Source: Talinum fruticosum (taxonomy: Eukaryota; Streptophyta; Magnoliopsida; Caryophyllales; Talinaceae). From it: 64,000 bases of DNA. The notes beneath the pieces are model-generated. The model ran no database searches and was not told the origin of the DNA. It saw only the letters and a program-made list of their open reading frames with translations. The position numbers and the translations under genes are program-made. The stretch lies in the NCBI GenBank assembly GCA_021018815.1, contig JAITYX010000007.1:9600501-9664500 (forward strand), written 5' to 3'. This document shows positions 13,490 through 25,814 of the stretch, one piece after another; position 1 is the first letter of the stretch, and each line of letters begins with the position of its first letter.

Positions 13490-13914
13490 ACGTATGTTCG
13501 GCATTAACTTTTGAGGTAGTGGTTAGTGTTTTAGAGGAGGTAAAACACTACTTATCTAAAAATACAAGTGTTTGGCAACGTAGTATATGACATAGTGATT
13601 ATAGTTTTAGGTAGTATTTTCGAAAAACTACTTAAAGTAACGTTTTCAAAAACACTACCTAGTGTTTGCACATAATTTCCGAAATTCTCCTTTTTATTTT
13701 CTAAAAGTTTTTATCAATTATATCCTTTTAAGTCATTTTATACAAATCTACTACTTAAACAGCTACCATTACCAAACACGCTTATTTTAAATCACTAGTT
13801 AAACATATAATCACTAACCACTAGTTAGTAATAGCTAATCGCTAATAAAGCAGACTAACAGCTTATCAAAACAGGTTAACCACTACTAAAACAACTAATT
13901 TTACTGAACACGCT
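13490..13914. mobile_element. possible MITE, superfamily uncertain
   Basis: The block has weak inverted ends (ATGTTCGGCA on the left against GTGTTCAGTA read inward from the right) and an interior of short repeats on the theme CACTAC and AACCACTA. No convincing target duplication is seen. The sequence style matches plant elements with GTGTTxGG ends, but this is a tentative call. Confidence 0.35.
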
Positions 13915-14176
13915 CAATATCCTTTCTCTTAAGTCTCAACCCTACTTTGAATATGAGACTGACATAACGTAAGGGTGAGGAAGGGGAATAAATTATCTAT
14001 ATGAATTTTTTTTTCAAGGTACTAATTATGAAGTTTTATATATAAAAAATCACCATTTAAAAATATTTACATTTTTTGTAACATAATACTGTAATATAAA
14101 AATAGAAAATAAATTTAACTCAATCTTTGTAAAGAAAGAGACATAAACCTAATATAAAAAGAAATTAGGACATGCA

Positions 14177-14593
14177 TCAAGCAGTCTTCGCCTCCACCAT
14201 TGGGGCAATGATATCCTCAAAACGGACATCCCCATCAGACCCGACACCAATTGCTCGGATCCAGTCATCGAACTCATCCGGGTCCAAAGTCTCACCCATG
14301 GTAGTCAAAATAACCCTAAGTTTTGAAATGTTGATATACCCATCAACATCATTATCAATGGCTTCAAGGGCCCGATGGAGCTCCTGATCCATGGGCTTGG
14401 CCCGTAAGTGCTTAATCATAAGACCCATAAACCTATGAAAGTCAAAGGGCCCATTGAGGCTTTCCTTGCTAACAATGTCATTGACTTGGGCTTCAGTCGG
14501 GTTGCCGCCAAGGGTCCGAATCATGAGGCCGATGTTTTCTGGGTTGACTCGGCCGTCCCCATCGGAGTCATACCGAGAAAAAGTCCTCTTCAA
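14177..14593 (-). CDS. EF-hand calmodulin-like protein, CML13/CML14-like, start not resolved
   Basis: The open frame of 138 residues resembles plant CML13/CML14 (caltractin-like calmodulin relatives that can act as myosin light chains). Shared blocks are YDSDGDGRV, RTLGGNPTEAQ, GPFDFHRFMGLM, LEAIDNDVDGYI, LDPDEFDDWI and GSDGDVRFEDIIA. EF loop 1 (residues 9-20) ends in Asn and loop 3 (80-91) in Lys, so the position-12 Glu needed for tight Ca2+ binding is missing in both. The frame opens at TTG, immediately after an in-frame TAG, and has no ATG before residue 24. The preceding CCTTCCTCCTAG looks like a splice acceptor, so 14593 could be the start of a second exon, but I could not identify a first exon. 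The alternative is a pseudogene. The 3' end (TGA at 14177-14179) is clear. Confidence 0.65.
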   Translation of the reverse strand: MKRTFSRYDSDGDGRVNPENIGLMIRTLGGNPTEAQVNDIVSKESLNGPFDFHRFMGLMIKHLRAKPMDQELHRALEAIDNDVDGYINISKLRVILTTMGETLDPDEFDDWIRAIGVGSDGDVRFEDIIAPMVEAKTA

Positions 14594-15545
14594 CTAGGAG
14601 GAAGGGTGCTTCAGCCTCTTGGGCTTCGATGATAATTTTTTGGTGCAGTTTAAATTTGATAGTCTCGTAAATTTAAATTTATGAGCTAAGATTATAAGTT
14701 TGGGTTTGAGTTTTGTAAAAAACAGGATTATCGAAAGTTTTGGGGACTTTAATTTTCTTTTGGTGGCAACGATGGGAAGAGCTATTCGCTTTCTGGTCTT
14801 TGATATGAGCATGATTTTCTCATAATAATTTTGGGGAATTGTATAGATTTTGCACATCAAGAGAAGAAAGCAAAATTATCCCATGCCCTAATTTTTATGT
14901 TTAAAGAGGGGGAAAAAAGAAAAGATAGAGAGTAAATTGATGACAATTAATAATGGTAAAATCTTCCTCATTTTGAGGATATCATTAGCTATTTTCTTCT
15001 GTTTGCTATTAAACGATTTTTACCACAAATATCTCCATGCTGAGAGCCATTAACTTGTTACATAGAATTTTGGTAGCTTTTAAATTGTTTTTCGGAAATG
15101 AAATATAGGGAATTACATTTATTTTTAAGATTGTATATAATTGTTGTCCACCACATTTAGAGGCATAATGTTACAAATTCTTAAATGCTTCGGGAGTATA
15201 CTCCCGGAAGAAAGTCGAGAGAAAGAAATTGGGTCTACAAAACCCCACCTATTTTTCTTTTCGTCTAATCATTTGTTGACATATAGCGAGGAGCGGATAC
15301 TTCCTAAGTGCATATAAGATGTTTTGACATAACGTATTATAATCTATCTAGTCATAATCTAGTTTCCTGAAATTGAAAAGCTTACTTAGTAATGCCATAA
15401 ACCACCTTATTACAATTAATTTAACCTTATGAAATGGAAATAAACAGTAAAAATTAAACCGTTCACATTTAAATCTCTCTCATTAAACTTTACGAAAACA
15501 TAACTCAATAAAAATTGTTGATGTAACCGAAAAGGATGAGCAACA
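14594..15545. other. AT-rich region upstream of the EF-hand frame
   Basis: No gene is recognised. If the EF-hand gene has an upstream exon it should lie here on the minus strand. The minus-strand open frame at 14594-14860 is lysine-rich with no family features. Confidence 0.45.
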
Positions 15546-17135
15546 AAGGGGGCAATAATCAAGGTGGATATTAGAAAAGTATATGATACTGTGGATTGGA
15601 ACTTTATCAGAGATATGTTGATGGGTATTGACATACCTAAGCAATTTGAAGATTGGATTTATGTTAGTATTTCCACAACCTCCTTCTCTTTAAGCTACAA
15701 TGTTTGGTTACATGGTATCTTCAGGAATGGTAGAGTGCTAAAACAGGGTGATCCCATATCACCATTGTTATTTATTTTGGGGATTGGAATACCTACATAG
15801 GCTACTGAAAATGGCTGTCGAGGACAACAATTTAGATTTCACCTAGGGTGCGAAGAGCTAAAGCCGAATCACCTTATCTTTGTTGATGACTTGCTCATAT
15901 TTTGCGAAGCTAACATATATTTTGTGTCATGTGTAATGGAAGCTCTGGTCAACTCTGCTAAAACCTCCGAGTTGGAAGCAAACTTGCTCAAGTCACGTAT
16001 TTACTGTGCTGGGACGACTGTTGAAATGGAGGAAAAACTCATACAAATGACTGGGATGGAAAGAAGATAGCTACCAATGAAATACTTGTAGGTCCCCTTC
16101 AAACCAGGAAGCTAAATGCCAATAACTCTGGGTTAATTGTTAGCAAGATCACTGCTAGGATTAGAAGGTGGGGGCAAGGAAGATTAGCTATGCTGCAAGG
16201 ATCTGATTAGTTAATGCTGTCCCTATTAACGTACACACCTATTGGAGTTCTGTGCTTATCCTTCCTCATTTCAGCCATTAAAAAAGTGGAGAGACTCTGC
16301 AGACATTACCTTTGGAGAGGAGAAAATGGCAGGAAAAAAAAAAACCAATGGCTTGAGAGGATGCTTGTTGCCCAAAAACGAATGGAGAACTTAGTCTAAG
16401 GAGATGTGGAGATTTGAACAAGGTTCTCATTGCCGAGCAGTTGGGGTTCTTAATGGATAGGTCATAAAACTTATCAGTTAAATGGGTCCACAACATGTAT
16501 ATTCAAGGAATGAATTGGAGAATGAAGGACTGTAAGCAAAATATGAGTTGGTACGTCAGGAAAATACTGAAAATTAAGACACCATCTCCCTAAATGGAAT
16601 GATGAGCAAGCTGAACAATGGACAATGGTGCATGAAGGGAAGTTCAAAGTTGCAATTGCATACAAAGCACTATAGCTTGAGAGACAGGTTATGGGATGGT
16701 GGATAATTGCTTGGCATAAAAGCAATATACCAAAATATGGGATATGCCTTTGGATGGTCTGAAAAGGAAGGTTCTCCCAAAGGACAAAATTCAAAATGGA
16801 CTGAAATACCTGATACAAAATGTATCTTTTGTAGCAATGAAGAGACAATCGACCATTTATTCTTGCAATGCCAATTTGCTCAATCGCTTCTCCAGGGGAT
16901 GACTATGGCAGAAGAAAGGTGGGATTGGAGGGTGGAATGGAACAAACACCTCAATCGTGCTAAACTGTCATAAGCTAAGTTGACTGTCTTAGCTCCGATG
17001 ATAGATGCAATCACATATAGTATTTGGAAAGAGAGGAATACAAGGATCTTCCAAGGTAAAGAGAACTTGGCTAAGCAGATTGTTAAGCAAGTCAAGAGGG
17101 ACCTGGGGTCCACTTACTCAAAAGGAAAAAGACCT
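15546..17135 (+). mobile_element. decayed LINE (non-LTR retrotransposon) ORF2 fragment
   Basis: Plant L1-type reverse transcriptase can be followed through several stops and frame changes: IKVDIRKVYDTVDWNFI (motif A region, where the usual form is DxxKAYD), LKQGDPISPLLF (motif B), FVDDLLIFC (catalytic YxDD box), then the thumb and a zf-RVT segment with LCRHYLWRGE, CIFCSNEETIDHLFLQC and IWKERNTRIF. The endonuclease and the RNase H end are not seen, so this is an internal, truncated and inactive copy. Confidence 0.85.
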
Positions 17136-17885
17136 TAAGAGGGTTGAAAGATTATAATAATATGTATTCTTTGGACAATGAAAAGTAATTTTATTGTAAG
17201 AGTATGTTCCATTTTGCGTTAGACTTACGATCTTACATCTCCTTACAACTTCTTACAAATCCTTACAGATTGCTTACAACTTTTTATAATTAACTTACAA
17301 CTTCTTACAGCTCCTTATATTTTTCCTTACAATTCTTTACAACCTTGCACCTTTTACAACTAAATCAAACAAGACTACATATAAAATTGCTAAAGGAGAA
17401 AGCTTACTTTTCTTGGAAAAAAAAAAAACAAAGGGAGCAACAAAGTCCGTATCTGATTAGAACTTTAAAGCCCAAGCCCAAGTACCTATGAGTTAACCCT
17501 CGAGGATTTCAATTTGGTATAGTGGGGAAGCATGATGGGTATCTCCGAACAACCCTTCGCCCCCCTCTCCCAAGATTCCATTAGCCTTTTTCTCATCAGG
17601 AGATGTGGTCCTACTTTGGCTGTTTAGGCATCTTGTCATCTTTGTCAGTGTCACTACCATAATATTAAATATTACATAAAGTAAAACATAAATATTGTGT
17701 GTTGTAAGTTATATTTCATTTAACTTAAGTCTTATATAGGTTCATATAATTTTTTACAGTTTTTTCTAACTTTTTATAATTAATTTTAAAATTATCTTAT
17801 GCTTTCTTATAATTTTTTATAATTTCTTATAATCTTACAATTTTTTAACTAAATGAAATAGAGCCTTATAATTATTAGACATCAC
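17136..17885. other. intergenic, repetitive TTACA-rich stretch
   Basis: No gene. Between about 17220 and 17350 a short motif close to CTTACAACTTCTTACAA recurs imperfectly, and variants return around 17750-17870. This looks like a degenerate simple repeat. Confidence 0.5.
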
Positions 17886-17888
17886 TAA

Positions 17889-18210
17889 GAGTCCGTTCGT
17901 TTCACCTGTTAAAACTAGCGATTATAGCGCTTATAGCGTTTACTGAGTTATTATGAGCTGTTATGAGTCTGCTATAAGTCTGTTATGAGCTATTATGAGC
18001 TATTACTGAACTGTTACGAGTCGCTACAAGTCATTACGAGCTGCTACAAGTTGTTACGAGTTGTTATAATTAGCGGTTATAAGCGTTATGAATTGTATAG
18101 CGGTTATAAGTCTGCTATAGCGGTTATGAGCGGTTATAAGTCGTTATGATGGTAATAATAATATTAATAATTACCTTTTTAATAATAATAATAATAATAA
18201 TGATAATATC

Positions 18211-18246
<36 letters not shown>

Positions 18247-18365
18247 GTGTATTATAATTATAATAATAATAATAATAATTATTATTATTATTATTATTAA
18301 TGTATTATTATTATTATTATTAATGTATTATTATTATTATTATTAATGTATTATTATTATTATCA

Positions 18366-18432
<67 letters not shown>

Positions 18433-18895
18433 GATTTTTATCACATATGAAGTACCATCGGAACAATAATTTTATGATCATCGTAACACACAAACAATGA
18501 ATGCACTTAGGGATGAAATAACTAATATGATTAGTGGCGTAGTAGGGAATGTTGCACAATAGTTAGTCATTTGTTTGTAAATCAATTCATTACTAATTTT
18601 ATTATTTTCAAGTCAATTAATGTGTATGTGTTACAAAAATATTATTGAAAAATATTATCAAATTGTCGTAAGAGTACAATAACGATGACGATGGGTACCA
18701 TTATAATAAGAAGTTACAACGACGATAATGATAATAATAATAATAATTATAGTTATGATATTAGTAATAATAATAATAATTTTTTCTTAATAATGATAAT
18801 GATAATAATAATATAATTAAATAATTATAATAATTATTATTATTACTAATAATAATAATATTTTTCTTAATAATAATAATAATAATAATAATATA

Positions 18896-18941
<46 letters not shown>

Positions 18942-18994
18942 GTAGTAGTAGTAGTAGTAGTAATAATAATAATAATTTTTTCTTAATTATAATG

Positions 18995-19026
<32 letters not shown>

Positions 19027-19207
19027 TAATCATCACAATAATAATAATATGAGTTTATTAGCTGTTATAGTGGATAGTTGTTATAGCGGTTATAACTAAT
19101 CTGTTATGAGCTGTTATAGCGTTTATTAGCGGTTATTAGCGCTTATGAGCGGTTATTAGCAGTTAGCGATTATAAACGCTTTTATAAACGCTAAAATGAA
19201 CAGACCC
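17889..19207. mobile_element. non-autonomous PIF/Harbinger (Tourist-like) element with expanded ATT/AAT arrays
   Basis: Ends GAGTCCGTTCGTTT (left) and GGGTCTGTTCATTT (read inward from the right) are flanked by the 3-bp duplication TAA (17886-17888, 19208-19210), as expected for PIF/Harbinger. The subterminal zones on both sides are built of short variants of GCGGTTATAAGCG and GAGCTGTTATGAG. The centre is dominated by long (ATT)n and (AAT)n microsatellites (about 18179-18434 and 18730-19050). There is no coding capacity. It resembles the shorter element at 34054-34574. Confidence 0.72.
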
Positions 19208-22200
19208 TAAAGGGTAAAGGGAGGAGATGATTTAGGGTACCCATCTTGATGTATGGAATTGACAATCGCTCGTATAGTGACATATACAATTATAGTAAGA
19301 TGCTAATTATTATACCATGCTTCGTACAATTAGTGAATTTTTTTTTTTTGAAACAATAGTTATATTATTATGCTTTGTACAACTATATTTAAATTCTCAA
19401 GTAGAATTTAAAATTTTAATTTAAAAATTTTAATATAAATTTTTAATAAGTTGATGTTTAATAAATCTAGAATAAAAAAAACAGAGAAGACAAAGTAAAT
19501 GTGAACTAAACTTACTTGAGATCAAATAACAAACAATTAAAAATGATGGATAACGTAGATTTTTATTAATGGGTTCCTTTACATGTTTGCAAATATTTGA
19601 TTCAATTGATGAAGATTTAAAATTTAAAAGATAGATATTAAGATTTTACAATATAAAGATTTATTTTCATTTATGTATGAGATTCATATTTATATTCATA
19701 TGTTTTCTGCTCACCCATGTATAGCAAGTTAATTAGCAACATATAAAGTATACTTATAATATCCTTATTTATAATGAATTTTGTTGCGACTCACTAAATA
19801 AAAAATTATAATATATACGCAATAATAGTTAAATTTCTGTTGTAACATCACTATATACATTGACATATCAAGAGTTTGTGTGGCCTAATTTTTATTGAAT
19901 AATTCTTATTTTTAAAAAAGTAGCTTTTTGAAAATAATTTTGCAAAGATTATAAGGTGTTTGGCATAATTTTTATTAAATATTTTTGAAAAGAGGAGAGA
20001 GAATTAAGAGGAGAGACAGAGAGTGATTACAGAGAGAGAGAGATGAGGATGAGGTTATGGGTGAATACTGCTATTCTTGACTTGAAGATTTTGGGGTGTT
20101 TTTTCCAAAATAACTTTTAAAAAATAATTTTAATTTTTAAAGAAATTAATGTTTGATCTAATTTCAGTTTCTAGAGTCCTAAAACACTTTTAAAATTAGC
20201 GCCAAATATCCACCAACTAAAGAACAAAAATGTTAAAATTAATTACTATAAACTATTTCAAATTGAAAAGAAATACAATAGGAGATAAAAAAAAGTTAAA
20301 TAAAGTAAAATAAGTGGAACATAAATGTTGTGTAATAATTAGCTTTTACATACATATACAGGAGTTTAAGATATATACAAGTTTAAATCTCGTGTTTTGC
20401 ACGAATATATGTCAAATTTTATTTATTTATTTATTTTTAACCTATTTTTTAAATTTGTTCAATCAAATTATTTATTAATTAATAAATATTTACATGTTAT
20501 TTAAATTATTTGTATATATCATAAAATAAATAGTATAAACTCTTTTCGTATTTAACAACCAACTTTTGCTTTTTGATTATGATATAATTTATATAATCAT
20601 AATATTTACATGTCAGTTTTAAGTATATATTAGTGTGAATTCCGTACTCGCACGGGTATATATTATTATTTAAGTAGTTGATATAATTTATAAATATTAA
20701 ATATATATTTCTTAAAAATTATAGACATTAACCTCAGAATATATATGGAGGCTTTATAATTTAAAGGTAATTATTAGGAGAAAAAATATAAATTTTGATT
20801 TACTTAATGGTAAAAAAAATTCTTAATCATGTGAACTTATAAAATAGTTTGTCAACTCATCATTTTCTCCCACCATATTTTACAATTGAGACGTATCAAT
20901 CTCACTTTGTTAGCGCCAAACTCCTTTAAATATATGTGTTTATTGTTGGATGTTGTTTGTAAAAGTGTCTAACATGGTCCTACTCGATTAATTTAGAATT
21001 TAAACATATTATAATTATATGATTACTCACTATACATAAAATAAACACATTTGATTATGTATATAATAACAAAAATTAAAGATCAACATAGAAAGACGCA
21101 ACCATTAATTTCTTTTGAAAATTGTCCTACATTTGCCAACCTTCTTTGCCTTCTCGATGCTATATTGTTGTAAAATTCCTAGGTTGACGATGGAGATGAA
21201 GAGCGTCATTAGGGATTAACCATTCAATTGAGTAGTAGCTAATTGCTTCTTTTAAAGGAAATTTTTGGTGAAAAAAAAAACAATGGCATATAGTGTTTTG
21301 CTAGTCAAATACTCAAGAGCTCAATTTTTGATGAAAAAGAGTAAGGGATTAATCATAGTTTATTTTAATTCCATATGGTGTAATTTCTACCCTTTTATAA
21401 AACAAATAATAAAATCTTGAATAAATATACTCAATAAGCATGACATAGGTAATAGCTTTGACCGAAATTATTTATCATAATAGCAAAAAAATAAAAGATA
21501 ATCAATATAATTTTCCCTACTAACTGCTAATTTAATTTTTTTTGTTGAAAATCAAAAATAGTAATCTACCTTAGGTGAATTTTAATTATCATAATTATTA
21601 TATATTTTTTAATTTATATAAGTGTTAATACTGAAATTAATAGATATATTATATTATAGTTTTTGTAACTGATTAGATTAATCATATACAATAAATATTA
21701 TTTTTATTATGTATTTAAGAAAAATTAAATTTTATAAATGTTGAAGTAATGGAATAATCCTTCAAAAAAAATACATGTAATAAAATATAATATTAATTAT
21801 GATTATAATTAAAATTAATACTTTTAGGTAGTAAAGTGTAATTGATGATCATAGTCATTCAAGAGTAGTAAATGGACTTCATTTTATAATTAAAATTTAT
21901 AGGTAATAAAGTGAGTGTTACAAAAATACTTTGATATTATAAAAAGGAAAATAATAAAACAAAATGAACCAATGATGATGTGCCAAATGTCTAGCCCACA
22001 ACAAAGCACTCAGTTTTAAGTATATATATATGATACTAGCTAAAACTCATGCGTTGTTACGGATTAAATTTTTAAAAATTATATAATTGTATGTTAAATT
22101 TAGACTTATATTTAAATCTATTATATATAATACAATTATATAATTTTTAAAAAATTTAATTCGTGCCAACACAGGGTTCTTTTGATATAAAGTCAATCCC

Positions 22201-23654
22201 AACTTGCAAATTTCTTTTAATAATAATCAATTAATATAATTAATAAACGGCTGAGATGTAAAAACATAGCAAATCAATGGTTGTAAACAAAAGTTATCCC
22301 TACAATTAAAGGGAGAGCGGTCAAATCCGTTCTCCTTTTATAATAATAATAATAGATATATGATATTTATTTGTTTGTTTTTGGATTGAATGCAAAAATA
22401 TAAATGACTAGTAAATGAATATCGTAAAAAGTTACACTTTAACTTCAATTATCTTAAATGTACAACTTTACATCGAATTTCTTTGGAAATTTACTAAATA
22501 TCTAAAACCAAAAAACAAACACCCTAATAAGCATCTATCAAATACTATTGGAGTCCATGGTTACTCTAAGCTTGGAAAAAAACCTCTTTTTTCCGTATGT
22601 TAAATCTCTACATCCAAATAAACTCTTGAACATATATAGACCTTCTTAACATATAAGCATAGTAATTATAAAATTAAAGCAAAGTGCTAGTACGTACATT
22701 CCTATTGCCATGGCCATAAAATGCCCATGTGAGGTAGCAAGCTCATGAAATTCACCCCTAGACCCAATTATTCCTAATCTTTAAGCTAAATAATGGATGT
22801 TCCTCCTAACACGAATTTAAATAGTACATACATTTATGTAAGATACATACATTCATGAATTTAATTCTACACATGCATAATTTTTTCCATTTTGTTATTA
22901 TTAGAAATCGAATTATTTGCAATATATTTTGTTATGATATATGTTTTCATTGAGGGTATATGTGTAAATGTTAGATGCATGCATAAATTTTATTAAAAAT
23001 ATGATACATGCTTTTGTATTTATTAAAATATACTATGTATAATGCATTGATATATGTAATAAAACTCGTAAATTTTAAAAAAAATATAAAGTTACTAAAC
23101 ATAAAAGTTTTTAAGAAAAATATAAATCATCAATCACTACTTGTCAAGTGTCCCTCAAACAACCTATATACTTAATTATGTTAAATTAGATATCGAGATC
23201 TAATAAGAATACTAATACAATATAGAGTGGAAATGAGAAAATCAAATATGAGCTTTAATGTATTTGAATTATTCTTGAATGGTAAATGTTATTGATGGAA
23301 GAGTTTGTATTTTTGCCTAAAAAGGCAGCAAAAGTGTTGTTGTTTTGGTTATAAAAAAAGGGTATTTACGTGTATTGTTAAGACTCAAAAGTGCATGTAT
23401 TAGCAACAAATTTTAGTAAAATAATCTAATCATTTTACTCCAATTACAAAAACCTTTAAAATACTACAGAGTAGAAAAATAATATACATCGTGCTACAAA
23501 GACACCTTTTAAAGTTTTTTCTTTTAACTTAAAATTAATATCATTGTATATTAAAATTTTAAAAATGATACAATTAAAAATTATATTGGTGTTACTACTT
23601 ACAATTTGTTTAAAATGATCTTTTTACACATAATTTTTTACAACTATAAAATCA
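19208..23654. other. long AT-rich gene-free region
   Basis: Reading both strands, I see no conserved protein segment in these 4.4 kb. The sequence is AT-rich, with poly-A/T runs, a GA-rich run near 19990-20045 and short tracts containing CGTGC-like phrases (about 20390 and 20645) often found in degenerate plant repeats. The one structured item is the palindrome at 22051-22174. Confidence 0.5.
22051..22174. repeat. AT-rich perfect-ended palindrome (hairpin MITE-like)
   Basis: Two inverted arms of about 45 bp carry TTTTTAAAAATTATATAATTG on one side and its complement on the other (one indel). They are bounded by GCGTTGTTACGG on the left and the matching CGTGCCAACAC on the right, around a loop of about 35 bp. 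The transcript would fold into a long hairpin. It has no coding capacity. Confidence 0.65.
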
Positions 23655-23662
23655 CGTGTATG

Positions 23663-24129
23663 CAAGGTTGTTAGAATAAGAATTTTAGTTAGAATAGATC
23701 GGGGTTAGAATCGAAATTGTACAATTGGATCAAGGATCGTAAGATTCTAATATTTGTTTGTAATAGTAAAATTTTTTCGTATGAATAAAAATTTTAGCAA
23801 ACATTTACAAAAATTTTAGCAAACATTTACAAAAATTTATAGAAACCCAATTCAACTATACTTTGTGAAAGATTTTATTTAAAAAGTTTACTATTGTGAT
23901 GAATTCTCGAATAAAATTATGTGTTAACAATTTATGAAATTTAGTTAGAACCATGGATCGGATTGTAGGATCGTAGGATCGTATTACTATCCTAACACAA
24001 ATTTTGGAACTAAATTAGGATCGTAAGATTCATACATTTAAGATTCTAATGGGATTTTGATCGATGGAAGGTTTTTGGATAGTAAAATGGTAGAATCGTA
24101 AGATCCAGATCGAAAGTTTAATAACCATG
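23663..24129. mobile_element. hAT-type non-autonomous element
   Basis: A 467-bp element has ends CAAGGTTGTTAGAA (left) and CATGGTTATTAAAC (inward from the right), 10 of 14 matching. It is flanked by a near-perfect 8-bp duplication, CGTGTATG at 23655-23662 and TGTGTATG at 24130-24137. The interior repeats GGATCGTAAGATTC-like phrases and includes a short tandem repeat of AAAATTTTAGCAAACATTTAC near 23790-23840. It is non-coding. Confidence 0.65.
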
Positions 24130-24137
24130 TGTGTATG

Positions 24138-25127
24138 ATACATATTCGCATATATATGATTTTGTTTTCGTTGACGTAACTAACGAGATACTAAAACTTT
24201 GTATTTCATAATTAAATGTAACTATTAAAAATATAGCAATTTAAAATCTGAAAATATATTTGTTTAGATTAAAGTAAGACATTTAATAGATATCTTATTA
24301 CAAGACATATATAATTACCGAATGAAGTATTATTTATTATTCTTTTATGCAATTCCTTAGAGATATATTCGATGCTTTGACCAAATATTTGCCCCCTCTT
24401 CCTTTTTTAATCTACTGAGCGCTAAACTTTATTCTTTAAGGATTCGGTCGTATAGTTGGACAATAGTGGAGTTACTTTAGACAGCACGTGATCCTTTACA
24501 AATTCCACACTAACACCGATTTCATTTTGCTTTAATTTCTGAATAGCCAGGTCGTCGCTCCACCTTCTTCAATACCTTCTTTCCCCTTATGACCACCCTG
24601 GCCTCCATGCATGCATCGCATGCTAGTACTGACATACCCATAGTCTTTCAATTAACATTTAGCTACAATAGAGGTAAGGGTCTAGATAATATAGATAATC
24701 ACTCTAGTGCAAAAAAATTATTATATATAACACCTTTTAGTTATTAATTAAGAATATATATTTTTTTGTTTTATAAAATTTCATTTCACATAATACGGAG
24801 TAACATTTTCAAAATAATAGATTTAAATAAAAGAAAAAAACAACGAAAAATTATAACTCATTAAAAAGAGTTGATTTCGTGGCGTATTTTATATATGAAA
24901 CTATGATATTGATTCTTGACGGGGATTTTGAAATGCTATTGCATATGATAACTTTAATTCATTGATTTCTTTTCCGATCATGATAATAAGCTTTAAAGAA
25001 GGTACAAAACACAATAATAAATAAGTCGATAACAATAATTAATCAATCTAATATTTTCTAGATATTTCCTAGGCCCTAACATAAGCAAAGCAATCACCTA
25101 AGTAAAAAATTCACTAATGCTAACAAA
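24138..25127. other. intergenic, nothing recognised
   Basis: AT-rich DNA with no protein-like frames or clear repeats seen on either strand. Confidence 0.5.
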
Positions 25128-25814
25128 GATCCTTTTTGACAATCACTGTTAGTCAGTTATCTCGTTATCTCGTTAACTATTTGTATTAGCTGTTAGTTGT
25201 TTGTATTAGTTGTCGGTTATTAACCTGTTTGTATTAATTTTTGACTTAACTGTTTGAAAAAAGATGCTTGGTAAAATTAACTCGTTTTTAACAAAGTTGT
25301 TTGGTGAAATTCTATTTATACCCATAGCTCAACTTAACCGTTTTACATTATAATTATTTTTATTATATATTCATATTTCTTCTCAACATTAGTTAGAATT
25401 ATGTAATAATATAAATTACATTTTTACCTTCTACACTATTTATTATAAATAATTTTTTAAAGTAATTTTTTAATAATATGTTTGACATTTATGTGACAAA
25501 CTATTTATTTATTATGATAGATTAAATTATTTGTTAAAATATAAAAAATATTAACTTAAATATTCATAATCATCTTCTAATTTTCAATGACAATTAGCGT
25601 AATTTCACCAAAATGTGAAGGACAATATAGTAATTTCAAGTATAAATTGTAATAAGCTCTTATAAAAGCTCTTCCAAATAACTTTTTGTAAAAAGTCTTT
25701 TGAATCAAAAAGTTATTCCAATAAGTTCTTTACCAAACAATTCAGTTAGCTTTTTGACTCAATTGAACAACTAAAAGGAGTTTTTGGGGTCAAAAACTCT
25801 TTGTCAAACACCTC
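25128..25814. mobile_element. possible MITE with weak TIRs
   Basis: The left end GATCCTTTTTGACAA and the right end read inward, GAGGTGTTTGACAA, share TTTGACAA. The interior near each end contains variants of GTTAGTTGTTTG and AACTAAAAGG that are typical of plant MITEs. No target duplication was found, so the limits are tentative. Confidence 0.35.

Noticed and set aside
18146..18346. Open frame rich in Ile and Leu that looks like a membrane peptide
   Set aside because: It is produced by the ATT/AAT microsatellite in the Harbinger-type element.
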